Under the pieces are notes generated by a model that was given only the letters and a program-made list of their open reading frames with translations, had not been told where the DNA came from and did no database searches. From CAVOJY01 sp963696405 (GTDB lineage Bacteria; Chloroflexota; Limnocylindria; Limnocylindrales; CSP1-4): a stretch of DNA of 64,000 nt. Both the position numbers and the translations under genes were made by a program. This document shows, piece by piece, positions 33,931 to 43,270 of this stretch. The stretch is taken from NCBI GenBank assembly GCA_963696405.1, contig CAVOJY010000007.1, positions 62,001 to 126,000 on the forward strand, read 5' to 3'. Each line of letters begins with the position of its first letter. The stretch's first letter is position 1.

Positions 33931-34998
33931 TCAGAACTGCTCGCGCGACCGGCCGGCGCGAAGCTGGGCGATGGCGTTCTCCAGCCGCAGCTTGGCGATC
34001 GTCAGGTACTTCGCAAGGTTCGCGCGATCGACCTCGGACAGCTGTCCGGGCGTCTCGGCAGACCGGAGAACACCCATCAGCTCGCCGAGCGCGTCAGTCA
34101 GGTGTGACTTCGCGGCCACGAGCGAATTCTCGGTGAGGACCGGAGCCTCGCCGGGCTCGGCCTCTGTGCTTGCCTGCGTCACGTCGTCTGCGGACCGCTC
34201 ATCGATCGCGGCATCGGTCGGCGTTTCGCCGGGCGAGCCCAGGGATCGTTCGGCGGCTTGACGCGTTCGACGACGCTGCGCAGGGGCCGCGCCATCCGGG
34301 GTGCGTCCTTCAATGCGGATCCGGAGCTTGGCCAGCGTCAGCTCGCCGCGGGCGACCTGCTCCGCCAGACGACGCCGCCGCCTGGGATCGGAAACCTTGA
34401 GCAGCTCGTACGCATGCGACAGCGTGTCTTTGCGCAAAGACACCAGCTCGCGGACTTCGGGAGGCGCATCGACCAACCGCAGGCGGTTCTCGATGTAGCC
34501 CTTGTTCTTGCTGAGCTTCTGGGCGAGCTTCCTGACGCTGTAGCCGTGCTCCTGCGTCATGCGCTGGTACATCGACGCCTCTTCGAGCGGCGATAGGTCC
34601 TCGCGCTGCAGGTTCTCGATGATCGCGATCTCGAGGGCGGTCTCATCATCGATTTCCTCGATGAGGGCCGGGATGGTCTCGATCCCTGCAAGCATCGATG
34701 CGCGCCAGCGACGCTCTCCGGCCACAAGCTGGTAGCGACCGCCGGTGAGCGGGCGCACGAGGATCGGCTGGAGAACGCCGTGCTCCTTGATGGAGGCCGC
34801 AAGGTCGTTGAGCCCCTCCTTGTCGAGTGCAAGCCGCGGCTGCTCCGGGCTGGGGTCGATCCGTGCGACGGGGACTTGCCGAACGGCGCCGGTATGGGCG
34901 GTGCCCTCGGGCGAGAGGAGGCTGATGATGGACGGCGAGAGGTCACCCTCCTCCGACAGCCGCTTCGCGGCCTGGGTGCGGAAGTCGGGTCTAGCCAA
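33931..34998 (-). CDS. parB: Chromosome partitioning protein ParB
   Basis: A 355-residue ParB CTPase that loads on parS and slides to form the partition complex. The N-terminal ParB/Srx domain holds VPVARIDPSPEQPR and the CTP-binding GERRWRAS; the parS-reading helix-turn-helix follows, with LSPLEEASMYQRM and LSKNKGYIENRLRLVDAP; the C-terminal dimer helices end the protein after an Ala/Glu-rich linker. The recognition helix differs from the usual SRSHVTNTLRLL. TTG is the start, overlapping the parA stop by eight bases, with AGGAGGTGG upstream inside parA. Confidence 0.92.
   Translation of the reverse strand: MARPDFRTQAAKRLSEEGDLSPSIISLLSPEGTAHTGAVRQVPVARIDPSPEQPRLALDKEGLNDLAASIKEHGVLQPILVRPLTGGRYQLVAGERRWRASMLAGIETIPALIEEIDDETALEIAIIENLQREDLSPLEEASMYQRMTQEHGYSVRKLAQKLSKNKGYIENRLRLVDAPPEVRELVSLRKDTLSHAYELLKVSDPRRRRRLAEQVARGELTLAKLRIRIEGRTPDGAAPAQRRRTRQAAERSLGSPGETPTDAAIDERSADDVTQASTEAEPGEAPVLTENSLVAAKSHLTDALGELMGVLRSAETPGQLSEVDRANLAKYLTIAKLRLENAIAQLRAGRSREQF
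34424..34443. promoter_or_regulatory. 20-bp perfect palindrome inside parB, candidate parS
   Basis: GTGTCTTTGCGCAAAGACAC is fully self-complementary. A 16-bp site with the same core, GTCTTTG and CAAAGAC arms, occurs at 36124 beyond parA. parS sites are typically 14-16-bp palindromes within or near parAB, but the usual GTTTCAC/GTGAAAC form is not found in the window. Confidence 0.45.
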
Positions 34999-35758
34999 GA
35001 TCGACCACCTCCTGTGCGAGCTCGCGGAAGGCGCGCGCGGCGTCTGACGAGCTGGCGTACGACGTGACGGGTCGCCCGACGAGGGGGGCCTCGCCGAGAC
35101 GAACGGTGTTCTTGATGATCGTGTTGAAGACGTGGTGGTCCCCCATCTCGCGGAGCTCGTCGAGCATCTCGCGGCCGAGCAGGGTCCGGCCATCGAAGAA
35201 CGTGGGGAGCAGGCCCAGTATCTGGAGGTTGCGATTCAGCCCGCGCGTGCGGATCTGGTTGATGACCTTGACGAGAGCCGCGAGCCCCTTGAGCGCGTAG
35301 TACTGCGTCTGGACCGGGATGATGACGCCGTCTGCCGCCACTAGGCCGTTGATCGTCAGCAGGCCGAGCGCCGGCGGGCAATCGACAAGGATGTAGTCGT
35401 AGATGTCCTGGGCGTCGTAGAGGGCATCGCGCAGGATCTGCTCCCGGCCGATGGCCGTGAAGAGCTCGACCTCCGTGGATGCCAGCTCGATGGTGGAGGG
35501 AACGACATCGACGCCCTGCGTTTCCGTCGGCAGGACGACTTCCTGGAGCGCGGCTCGCGAATCGCCGAGGAGATCCGCGATCGAGACCGTCACCGTGGCC
35601 AGGTTGATTCCGAGTCCGACCGTCAGGTTGGCCTGCGGGTCCATGTCCACGCAGAGCACGCGGCGCTGCAGCTCTGCGAGCGCACCGCCCAGGTTGATCG
35701 CCGTCGTTGTCTTGCCGACGCCGCCCTTCTGGTTGGCGATTGCGATCACGTTTGCCAC
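34991..35758 (-). CDS. parA: Chromosome partitioning ATPase ParA (Soj)
   Basis: A 255-residue deviant Walker ATPase that positions replicated origins with ParB. The P-loop is NQKGGVGKTTTAINL with the signature Lys, the switch I Asp is in VDMDPQANLT, and switch II is LVDCPPALG. GTG 35758 gives the normal family length and is preceded by AAGAGG; ATG 35815, 19 codons earlier, lacks a ribosome site. It leads parB in a two-gene operon. Confidence 0.95.
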   Translation of the reverse strand: MANVIAIANQKGGVGKTTTAINLGGALAELQRRVLCVDMDPQANLTVGLGINLATVTVSIADLLGDSRAALQEVVLPTETQGVDVVPSTIELASTEVELFTAIGREQILRDALYDAQDIYDYILVDCPPALGLLTINGLVAADGVIIPVQTQYYALKGLAALVKVINQIRTRGLNRNLQILGLLPTFFDGRTLLGREMLDELREMGDHHVFNTIIKNTVRLGEAPLVGRPVTSYASSSDAARAFRELAQEVVDLG

Positions 35759-35833
35759 GGGCAGGAACCTCTTCTGCACGGATGACGGCATCCCGGCGCC
35801 GAATCGCGCGACCATCTACGTCGTGTGCTCGTG

Positions 35834-35862
35834 AGTGTAACGCGGTGTAGCGCCCATGGGAA
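35834..35862 (-). promoter_or_regulatory. Putative parAB promoter
   Basis: On the minus strand TTCCCA (35862-35857) and TACACT (35839-35834) are 17 bases apart, with parA starting about 75 bases downstream. The -35 is weak (three of six consensus bases). Spacing and position support it. Confidence 0.4.
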
Positions 35863-35976
35863 CACCTCCCGTGCCGTCAAGGGGCCGGCCGGAGGTCAAC
35901 CGGGGCTGCCACTCCCCGCGGGACGCCCGTGCAAGCTGCCGGCGGCGCGGTTCGGACGGTGGATGCGCGACCGGGC

Positions 35977-36019
35977 TTTTCCACAGAATGGGCGGTTTGT
36001 GCACCGTTTCTGTGGATAA
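35977..36019. promoter_or_regulatory. Pair of inverted DnaA boxes
   Basis: TTTTCCACA (35977-35985, one mismatch to TTATCCACA) and TGTGGATAA (36011-36019, perfect on the minus strand) face each other 25 bases apart, each extended by GAA. DnaA boxes beside parAB are often part of or close to the replication origin. There are only two here, with no AT-rich unwinding element, so this is at most a part of oriC or a DnaA-controlled promoter. Confidence 0.6.
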
Positions 36020-36123
36020 CCCGATCGGGGCCAGATGGGCCCGCCCGGCCGCCCGGGCAGCCCTGGGGTGGGGCGTCGCGCCGGCTCAGGGGTCGACGAG
36101 GGCGGCCCGTCGGCGCCGGGTCC

Positions 36124-36139
36124 GTCTTTGTGCAAAGAC
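36124..36139. promoter_or_regulatory. Second copy of the GTCTTTG palindrome, candidate parS
   Basis: GTCTTTGTGCAAAGAC has 7-bp complementary arms and one central mismatch. It matches the core of the perfect palindrome at 34424 in 15 of 16 bases and lies 1.7 kb away, on the other side of parA and close to the DnaA boxes. No further copy was noticed in the window. Confidence 0.45.
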
Positions 36140-36297
36140 ATCGAGACGTGCCGCGGGGCGTCGGCCCCGTGCGCCGATGGCCCGGGGCCGGTACTATCGA
36201 CGCACCGGCATCGGGATCCTTACCGGCGGAGTGGCCCGCGGGGCGGCGCGGCAGGACGGGTCACGGACCCCAGCGCTCGCCGGGAGCAGGTGGGTTG

Positions 36298-38022
36298 ATG
36301 AGCAGTACCAGCGAACCGCAGAGACGACCGCAGGACGCCGAGGCGGAAACGGCCAACCCCGGGGGAGGGGTGGACGCCCCACGCGAGCGCTGGCGCGCAA
36401 CCACGCGGGCAGCGGCCCTTGCCGGTCAGCCTGAACGGCAGGCGCGGTTTGCGACGTCGAGCGGCATCGAAGTGAACGATCTCTACTCGCCGGCGGACAC
36501 CGCCGGCCTCGACGAGGATCGCGACCTCGGCAGGCCGGGCGAGTACCCGTTCACACGGGGCGTGCAGCCGACGATGTATCGCGGACGGCTCTGGACCATG
36601 CGCCAGTACGCCGGGTTTGCGAGCGCCGAGCAGACGAACCAGCGCTTCCGGTACCTTCTCGAACACGGACAGACAGGCCTGTCTGTCGCATTCGACCTGC
36701 CAACGCAGATGGGCTACGACTCGGACGCGGCCCCCGCCCTGGGCGAGGTAGGACGCGTGGGGGTTCCCGTGAGCTCGCTCGCGGACCTGGAGATCCTTCT
36801 CGACGGCATCCCGCTCGACCGCGTGAGCACGTCGATGACGATCAATGCCACTGCTGCCATCCTGCTCGCGTTCTACGTGGTGGCCGCGGAGCGCAGGGGC
36901 GTCGACCCGGCGGCGCTCAGCGGCACCATCCAGAACGACATCCTGAAGGAATACGTGGCGCGAGGCACGTATATCTACCCGCCCCAAGCATCCATGCGGC
37001 TTGTCACCGATGTTTTCGAGTTCTGCTCCTCCGCCATGCCAAGGTGGAACACCATTTCCATATCCGGATACCACATGCGCGAGGCGGGAGCGACTGCGGC
37101 CCAGGAGCTGGCGTTCACACTGGCGGACGCAATCGCGTACGTGGATGGTGCGCTGGCGCGCGGGCTGGACGTGGACCGGTTCGCCGGGCGGCTGAGTTTC
37201 TTCTTCGCGGCCTGGAGCGAATTGTTCGAGGAGGTGGCGAAGTTCCGCGCTGCCCGGCGGATGTGGGCAAGGATCGTCCGCGACCGCTTCGGGGCGCGGA
37301 ACGAGCGATCCATGGCCTGCCGGTTCCATGTCCAGACGGCCGGGAGCAGCCTCGCCGCGCGCTCGATCGACAACAACGTCGTCCGCACCACCATCCAGGC
37401 GCTCGCCGCCGTGCTGGGTGGGACGCAGAGCCTGCACACGAACGCCCGCGATGAAGCCCTCGCACTGCCGACGGAGGAGTCCGCGCGTCTCGCCCTGCGC
37501 ACACAGCAGATCCTTGCTCACGAGGCGGGTGTGACGGAGACGCCGGACCCGCTGGCCGGCAGCTACTTCGTCGAGACGCTGACTGACCAGGTCGAGGCGG
37601 CTGCCCAGGCCTACCTGGACGAGATCGATGCGTTGGGCGGCACGCTGGCGGCGATCGAGGCGGGGTACCCGCAGCGCCAGATCCAGGAAGCGGCATACCG
37701 GCGCCAGCGCGCGGTCGAGACGGGCGAGGCGGTCGTGGTCGGCGTCAACGCCTTCGTTGACGACGCCTGGTCGGTGCCGCCGCTCCAGCGGATCGACCCC
37801 GATGAGGAACAGCGCCAGGTGGCGCGGGTCCAGGCTGCGCGCACAAACCGCGACCCGGCAGCCTGGGCGCGGGCGCTGGACCGGATGGGCCAGGCCGCCA
37901 GGGGAACCGACAATCTCGTTCCCCTGCTCATCGAGGCCGTTCGAGCCGGGGCGACACTCGGAGAGATGAGCGATGTGCTGCGGGCCGCGTGGGGCGAGCA
38001 CCGCGAGTTTGTGATCATCTGA
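36298..38022 (+). CDS. Methylmalonyl-CoA mutase, large catalytic subunit
   Basis: A 574-residue catalytic subunit of the cobalamin enzyme that converts (R)-methylmalonyl-CoA and succinyl-CoA. The TIM-barrel signatures are clear: RQYAGFASAEQTNQRFRYLLEHGQTGLSVAFDLPTQMGYDSD near residue 100, SISGYHMREAGATAAQELAF, RFHVQTAGSSLAARSIDNNVVRTTIQALAAVLGGTQSLHTNA, and the ending TLGEMSDVLRAAWGEHRE. The B12-binding domain is absent, so it belongs to the two-subunit form with a separate small subunit, not in this window. ATG 36298 follows GGTGGG. The epimerase gene comes next, 16 bases on. Confidence 0.93.
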   Translation: MSSTSEPQRRPQDAEAETANPGGGVDAPRERWRATTRAAALAGQPERQARFATSSGIEVNDLYSPADTAGLDEDRDLGRPGEYPFTRGVQPTMYRGRLWTMRQYAGFASAEQTNQRFRYLLEHGQTGLSVAFDLPTQMGYDSDAAPALGEVGRVGVPVSSLADLEILLDGIPLDRVSTSMTINATAAILLAFYVVAAERRGVDPAALSGTIQNDILKEYVARGTYIYPPQASMRLVTDVFEFCSSAMPRWNTISISGYHMREAGATAAQELAFTLADAIAYVDGALARGLDVDRFAGRLSFFFAAWSELFEEVAKFRAARRMWARIVRDRFGARNERSMACRFHVQTAGSSLAARSIDNNVVRTTIQALAAVLGGTQSLHTNARDEALALPTEESARLALRTQQILAHEAGVTETPDPLAGSYFVETLTDQVEAAAQAYLDEIDALGGTLAAIEAGYPQRQIQEAAYRRQRAVETGEAVVVGVNAFVDDAWSVPPLQRIDPDEEQRQVARVQAARTNRDPAAWARALDRMGQAARGTDNLVPLLIEAVRAGATLGEMSDVLRAAWGEHREFVII

Positions 38023-38038
38023 AGGGAGGGTTCGGCAG

Positions 38039-38509
38039 GTGAGATCTCAACGACCCCCCGCCGAGCTTGCCCGCCTGCACGGGCTCGGGCGGGTCAATCA
38101 CATCGCGGTCGTCGTCCGCGACCTCGACGCCGCGCTCCGCGTCTACCGCGATGCCCTTGGGCTGCCCCTCGAGAACATCATGCCGATCCCTTCGGACGGG
38201 GTCCGCATCGCCTTCCTGCCGGTCGGCGAAAGCAAGATCGAGCTGGTCGAGCCCACCGTCCCGGACACCGGGATCGCCCGGTTCCTCGAGAAGCGCGGCG
38301 AGGGGTTCCACCACGTCTGCTTCGAGGTGGCGCACCTCGCCGAGACGCTCATGCGCCTCGCCATCGATGGCGTCGAGCTCATCGACGACGCGCCGCGCAA
38401 GGGTGCCGAGGGGCCGGTGGCCTTCATTCACCCGCGAGCCTGCAACGGGATGCTCGTCGAGCTCATCGAGGCCGAGGGCGGTCCAGCCTGGGAGGCGCTG
38501 GGTTATTGA
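38039..38509 (+). CDS. mce: Methylmalonyl-CoA epimerase
   Basis: A 156-residue VOC-fold epimerase that interconverts (S)- and (R)-methylmalonyl-CoA and so supplies the mutase upstream. The metal ligands fit the family: NHIAVVVRDLDAALRVYRDALG (His), KIELVEP (Glu), GFHHVCFEVAHL (His) and MLVELIEA (Glu). GTG is the start, 16 bases after the mutase stop, with GGGAGG upstream. Coupled transcription with the mutase is likely. Confidence 0.92.
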   Translation: MRSQRPPAELARLHGLGRVNHIAVVVRDLDAALRVYRDALGLPLENIMPIPSDGVRIAFLPVGESKIELVEPTVPDTGIARFLEKRGEGFHHVCFEVAHLAETLMRLAIDGVELIDDAPRKGAEGPVAFIHPRACNGMLVELIEAEGGPAWEALGY

Positions 38510-38529
38510 CTGCCGGGGGGCTGCGACGG

Positions 38530-39417
38530 CTATCCGGGCTGGACACCCTGCTCCGCGAGGAGTGACGCCACCTGCCCGGGGGTCTCGGCGACCCGGATCC
38601 CGGCCGCCTCGAGGGCGGCGATCTTGGCCGCTGCCGTGCCGGTGCCGCCGCTGATGATGGCCCCGGCGTGGCCCATGCGCTTGCCTTCGGGCGCCGTGCG
38701 GCCGGCGATGAAGGCGGCCATCGGGGTTCCGCGGAGATGCTCGGCCGCCCAGGCCGCCGCCTCCTCCTCGGCGCTCCCGCCGATCTCCCCGATGAGGACG
38801 ATGGCCTCCGTCTCGGGATCCTCGGCGAAGAGCCGGAGCATGTCGAGGTGGCTGCTGCCCACGATCGGGTCGCCGCCGATCCCGACGCAGGTGGACTGCC
38901 CGATGCCGGCGTCGGTGAGCGCCTGCACGACCTCGTAGGTGAGGGTCCCGGAGCGGCTCACGACTCCCACGCGGCCCTCGCAGTGGATGGAGGCCGGGAT
39001 GATGCCGACCTTGGCGCGGCCGGGCGAGGTGGCCCCCGGACAGTTCGGGCCCACGAGGCGGGCCGCGGCGTCGTGCACGACCGGCATGACCTTCAGCATG
39101 TCGAGCGCGGGGATGCCCTCCGTGATGCAGAAGACGGTGGCGATGCCCGCGTCAACGGCCTCGAAGATGGCGTCCGGTGCCCCCGAAGCGGGGACATAGA
39201 TGACGCTCGTGTTGGCGCCCGTCTCGCGGACGGCCCGGGCCGCCGTGTCGAAGACGGGCACCGTGCCGTCGAGGGCGCGCATGCCGCCCTTTCCGGGCGA
39301 GGTGCCGGCGACGATCCGGGTCCCATACGCCTGCATCTGGCGGGCGTGGAACTCGCCCTCGCGCCCGGTGATGCCCTGGACCAGGAGCCGGGTATCCCGG
39401 CCAACGAGGATGCTCAT
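38530..39417 (-). CDS. sucD: Succinyl-CoA synthetase alpha subunit
   Basis: A 295-residue subunit that carries the phosphohistidine and CoA site. CoA-binding LVQGITGREGEFHARQMQAYG, GPNCPGATSPG and the active-site loop around GHAGAIISGGTGTAAAK (phosphorylated His) are present. The ATG overlaps the expected end of sucC by four bases (ATGA). It converges on the epimerase gene with 20 bases between. Confidence 0.94.
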   Translation of the reverse strand: MSILVGRDTRLLVQGITGREGEFHARQMQAYGTRIVAGTSPGKGGMRALDGTVPVFDTAARAVRETGANTSVIYVPASGAPDAIFEAVDAGIATVFCITEGIPALDMLKVMPVVHDAAARLVGPNCPGATSPGRAKVGIIPASIHCEGRVGVVSRSGTLTYEVVQALTDAGIGQSTCVGIGGDPIVGSSHLDMLRLFAEDPETEAIVLIGEIGGSAEEEAAAWAAEHLRGTPMAAFIAGRTAPEGKRMGHAGAIISGGTGTAAAKIAALEAAGIRVAETPGQVASLLAEQGVQPG

Positions 39418-40621
39418 GGCGCTGCCCCGGGACGCGCGCGCCGGCCGCACCCGCGCGCCGGACGGCCGCAACCGCCCGCTCGGCGGCCTCCTCGAGCGAC
39501 GACGCCGTCTCGAACGCGGCCGCCCGCAGGATCGCCGCCGCCTCCGAGGCGTTCGTGCCCACGATCCGCACGACCATGGGCACCTCCCGCGACTGCACGG
39601 CCCGCGCCTCGACCAGGCCGTGGGCCACCTCGTCGCCGCGGGTGATGCCGCCGAAGATGTTCACGAGGATCGCCATCACCTGTGGATCGGCCAGGATGAG
39701 CCGCATGGCGGCGGCCACCTTGTCGGCCTTGGCGCCACCGCCGATGTCGAGGAAGTTGGCGGGCTCGCCGCCTGCGCGCTTCACCAGGTCCATGGTCGTC
39801 ATGGCAAGCCCCGCGCCGTTCACCAGGCAGCCGATGGTGCCGTCGAGATGGATGAAGTTGATGCCCTGGGCCCGGGCCTCCGCGTCGGCGGGATCCTCCT
39901 CGTCGAGATCGCGGCGGGCATCGAGGTCGGGGTGGCGGGGGAGGGCAGAGTCGTCGAGGGTGATCTTGGCGTCGAGGCAGGCCAGCCGCTCGGTCACCAG
40001 TCCGTCTGGACCGGTCACGCGCACAACCGCCAGGGGGTTGACCTCGACGAGATCGGCATCGTTCTCCAGCATGACCCGGACGATGCCCTTGGCGATCGCC
40101 ACCGCATCGCGGAGGAAGGGACCGCCGAGACCCAGCGTGAGCGCCATCGAGCGGGCCTGATAGTCGAGGAGTCCGAGGTAGGGGTGGGCGTGGAGCCGGA
40201 CGATCGCTTCCGGTTTCCGCCGGGCCACTTCCTCGATCTCCACCCCGCCCTCCGCCGAGCCCATGAGCAGGATCCGCTGGGCCGCCCGGTCGAGGATCGC
40301 GCCGAGGTAGTACTCGCGGACGATGTCCGGCCCCGGAGCGATCAGGACGCGCCGGACGGTGATCCCCTTGATCGACATGCCGAGGATTGCCAAGCCGGCG
40401 GCCTCCGCCGCCTCCGCCGTTGCCGCCAGCTTCACGCCGCCGGCCTTTCCGCGGCCACCGACCAGGACCTGGGCCTTCACGACGACCTGCGACGCGCCCG
40501 CAGCGAACAGCTCCGCGGCCGCGGCGCGGACTTCGGCCGGCGTGCTCGCCACGCGACCCCGCGGCACCGGCAGGCCCGCGGCGGACAGCAGCTCGCGCGC
40601 GTGGAACTCCTGGAGCTTCAT
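39414..40621 (-). CDS. sucC: Succinyl-CoA synthetase beta subunit, frameshifted at its C-terminus
   Basis: The nucleotide-binding ATP-grasp subunit, about 400 residues: starts MKLQEFHARELLSAAGLPVPRG, then VVVKAQVLVGGRGKAGGVKLA, LVEVNPLAVV, the GCLVNGAGLAMTTMD CoA-ligase segment and NIFGGITRGDEVAHG. As sequenced the frame runs past the usual end and on through sucD to 39152. Adding one G to the GGGG run near 39425 yields an ending VPGAAP and a TGA at 39416-39414 that overlaps the sucD ATG, the normal arrangement. No clear ribosome site precedes the ATG. Confidence 0.88.
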
Positions 40622-40734
40622 GCCACGCAGGATAGCGTGCGCTCCGGGGGCGAGCCATGCGATGGCGGCGGCAGTGACCGAGGATTGCGCTCCTGGCCGT
40701 ACGCTACTCGCAGCGAATGCCCCGGAGGTACACC

Positions 40735-41675
40735 ATGCTCCTCGCACAGATCGAAGCCTTTCTCGCCATCGCACGCTCCGGCAGCATGCGCGAGGCCGCG
40801 ACGCGCATCTCCGTGGGGCAGCCCGCGATCACCGCGCGGATACAGGCGCTCGAGGCCGAGCTCGGCGCGTCGCTGTTCACGCGGACATCCCGGGGCATGC
40901 GCCTGACCGAGGCCGGCCTGGCGTTCCTCCCGTACGCCGACCGCGCAGCGGAGGCGATCCGGGACGGGGCCGAGCTGGTCGCCGAGGTCGATCACGGTTT
41001 CGCCGGAGAACTCGTGCTCGGCGCGGCGCCCGCCGTCAGCGCGTACGTGCTCCCGGAGGTCCTGGCTCGGTTCTCGCGCGAGCGGCCGGGAGTCCGGCTC
41101 AAGGTCCGGACGGCGCACTCCGAAGACGTGATCGAGATGGTGGCCCGTGGCGAGGTCCGGCTGGGGGTGGTCCGCGAGTACCGCGACGCCCGTGTCGAGG
41201 TACAGCCCCTGTACGACGACGAGTTGCTCGTCGTGGCGCGCCCTGATCTGCCGGGCTTCGCCGCGGGGACGGTCGGCGGCCCGGAGCTGCGCGATACCAG
41301 GCTCATCGTGTTCGCTCGGACGTCCGCGTACTACGACCTGACGGATGGCCTCCTCCGGCAGGCGGGCGTGCCATCCCGAAGCGTCATGGAAGTCGACAAC
41401 ATCGAGGCCGCCAAGCGGATGGCCGAACGCGGCCTGGGGCTGGCCCTGCTGCCGTCGACGGCCGTCGCCGACGCGCTCGCCGCCGGCACCCTGAGGAAGA
41501 TCGACATCGCGGGTTTCCGTGCGCGCGAGTTGCACGACCGGGTCGTCCTCGTGCGCCGCCTCGGGTCGGACCGTGCGGGGGACAGACCGACGCCATCGAC
41601 GCGCTCTGCGCTCTCCTCCACGAGATCCCCGACACGATCCCGGGAGCCCGCCGGGTGCCTGCCGAGGAGAGTTGA
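40735..41675 (+). CDS. LysR-family transcriptional regulator, frameshifted near its end
   Basis: A LysR regulator of about 313 residues. The N-terminal winged helix reads MLLAQIEAFLAIARSGSMREAATRISVGQPAITARIQALEAELGASLF, followed by the periplasmic-binding-like effector domain (ELVLGAAPAVSAYVLPEVLARF, VRLGVVREY, AERGLGLALLP). At 41577-41581 a run of five Gs appears to lack one G; restoring it gives QTDAIDALCALLHEIPDT and a stop at 41675. GGAGGT five bases before the ATG fixes the start. It precedes an EamA exporter that it may control and is divergent from sucC. Confidence 0.85.
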
Positions 41676-41705
41676 CGTGCGGGATTCCTGGCCCGTGATT
41701 CGACT

Positions 41706-41749
41706 CGGTATACCGGTTATCAACTTCTCTGATCGTCTCAATCGCAGAG
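41706..41749. promoter_or_regulatory. Palindromes between lysR and the EamA gene
   Basis: A perfect 10-base palindrome CGGTATACCG (41706-41715) is followed by CTCTG and CAGAG arms 13 bases apart (41727-41749). The stretch is AT-richer than its surroundings. LysR proteins bind dyads with a T-N11-A core; neither repeat is an exact match, so this is a candidate control region only. Confidence 0.4.
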
Positions 41750-41831
41750 TTCGATTGGACTGATCGCGGGCCTGCGCCTATTGTCGGTCCCGGCGGATGT
41801 GCCGCCGACGGGATCGAACGGAGAGGCGCCG

Positions 41832-42794
41832 GTGCAGGCCTACGGCCGCGCGATATCGAGGGATCAGCTTCGCCCGAGCGAGTACGGGATGGGCGTCGCG
41901 AGCGTGGTCGCGGCAGCCGCGTCGTTCGGGTTGCTCGGCGCGCTGTCGGTGCTGGCGTACGAAGGAGGGATGGCGCCCTCTACCTTCGCCGCCCTGCGGG
42001 CGGTCGTGGGCGCGGGTGTCCTCACCGCGGTCGCGGGCCTGGGTGGGGAGGTGAGCGTCGGCCTGGGGCGCCTCGCACGCCGCGAGCAGTTGATGCTCGC
42101 CGTCGCCATCGTGGCGAACGCTTCGCTCAGCCTGGTTCTTTTCACGGCGTACGGGGCGATGGCCGTCACGCTCGTCCTGGCGATCTACTTCACCTACCCG
42201 CTCCTGGTTGCGATGGCGTCGGTTGCGCTCGGTCGCGAGCGCTTCACTGCTGTCCGGGTCTGCGGCCTCGCGCTGGCGCTCGCGGGAGTCGCGCTCGTGC
42301 TCGTCGGTCAGATCGGCCCGGGCGCTCACGTGTCTCTGCTGGGGGTTGTGTGCGCCGCGGCCGCCGCCGTCTGCCAGGCGACCTACCTCGTGGTCTCACG
42401 CTCCGGCTACACGAGGGTTCCACCGGTGCAGGCGACACGCCTCATCCTCTTCGGCGGCGGACTGCTGGCCGGAGTGGTGGCCGTGGCTCTGGACCTGCCG
42501 TCCGGACGCCTCCTGGGCTGGATCGCGTCGCCGCAGGCGTGGGCCTGCGTGCTCGTGGCCGGCACCGTGTGCGCGGCCTTCGCGAAGGTCTGCCTCCTTC
42601 GCGGCGTGCGCCGCATCGGCGGTACGCGAACCGCGGTGCTCATGCTCGGCGAGCCAGTGATCGGCGCTGTCGTGGCGGCCGTTGTCCTCGGTCAGCAGCT
42701 CACGCCGACAGCTGCGGTCGGCGGGGCGGCGATCCTCGTCGCCGCGGCGCTCGTGCAGCGGCCGAGCACGAAACCCGCGGTCCACCGGGTCTGA
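41832..42794 (+). CDS. EamA/DMT-family exporter
   Basis: A 320-residue ten-helix drug/metabolite transporter made of two EamA repeats. The first repeat ends with TYPLLVAMASVALGRERFTAVRVCGLALALAGVALVL and the second with LMLGEPVIGAVVAAVVLGQQLTPTAAVGGAAILVAAAL, the paired signature of the family. GTG 41832 is chosen because GGAGAGG lies seven bases upstream; an upstream TTG would add 17 residues. The LysR gene just before it is a likely regulator. Confidence 0.86.
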   Translation: MQAYGRAISRDQLRPSEYGMGVASVVAAAASFGLLGALSVLAYEGGMAPSTFAALRAVVGAGVLTAVAGLGGEVSVGLGRLARREQLMLAVAIVANASLSLVLFTAYGAMAVTLVLAIYFTYPLLVAMASVALGRERFTAVRVCGLALALAGVALVLVGQIGPGAHVSLLGVVCAAAAAVCQATYLVVSRSGYTRVPPVQATRLILFGGGLLAGVVAVALDLPSGRLLGWIASPQAWACVLVAGTVCAAFAKVCLLRGVRRIGGTRTAVLMLGEPVIGAVVAAVVLGQQLTPTAAVGGAAILVAAALVQRPSTKPAVHRV

Positions 42795-42883
42795 GCTGAG
42801 CAGTCGGGCGGTGCACAGGCCCGGAGACGACGGCGCTTCGCTCCGTGCATACTGAGCCCGTCGTCGTGGGTGCAGGAGGCTCC

Positions 42884-43258
42884 ATGCTGTTCCGATACCG
42901 AGGCGGCGAGGGGATGCTCGCCTGGGCCTTCCACCGTGTCAGCGGCATCGCCATCTGGGCGTTCATCATCCTCCACGTCGTCGACATCTACCTGGTGGGC
43001 GGCGACCCGAAGGCGTACGACGACATCCTGGCCATCTACGCCAGCCCGATCGGGCGGATCGGCGAGGTGCTCCTCGGGGCGGCCCTCCTGTACCACGCCC
43101 TCAACGGCCTGCGGATCCTGATCATCGACCTCTGGCCGGCGATGACGAAGTACCAGCGGGCGCTGTGGTACGCCAGCTGGGTGATCTTCGTGGCCGTCTT
43201 CATCCCGGGCGCCTGGATCATCCTCATGCCGGTCCTTCGGCCGGCGCTGGGCTTCTAG
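42884..43258 (+). CDS. sdhC: Succinate dehydrogenase cytochrome b subunit SdhC
   Basis: A 124-residue membrane anchor of complex II with three helices. WAFHRVSGIAIWAFIILHVVDIYLVGG holds the conserved Ser and Arg near the quinone site and a His that could ligate haem, and LLYHALNGLRILIIDLWP holds the second His. AGGAGG lies upstream of the ATG. It heads the sdhCDAB operon. Confidence 0.9.
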   Translation: MLFRYRGGEGMLAWAFHRVSGIAIWAFIILHVVDIYLVGGDPKAYDDILAIYASPIGRIGEVLLGAALLYHALNGLRILIIDLWPAMTKYQRALWYASWVIFVAVFIPGAWIILMPVLRPALGF

Positions 43259-43270
43259 GGAGGGCGGGCC

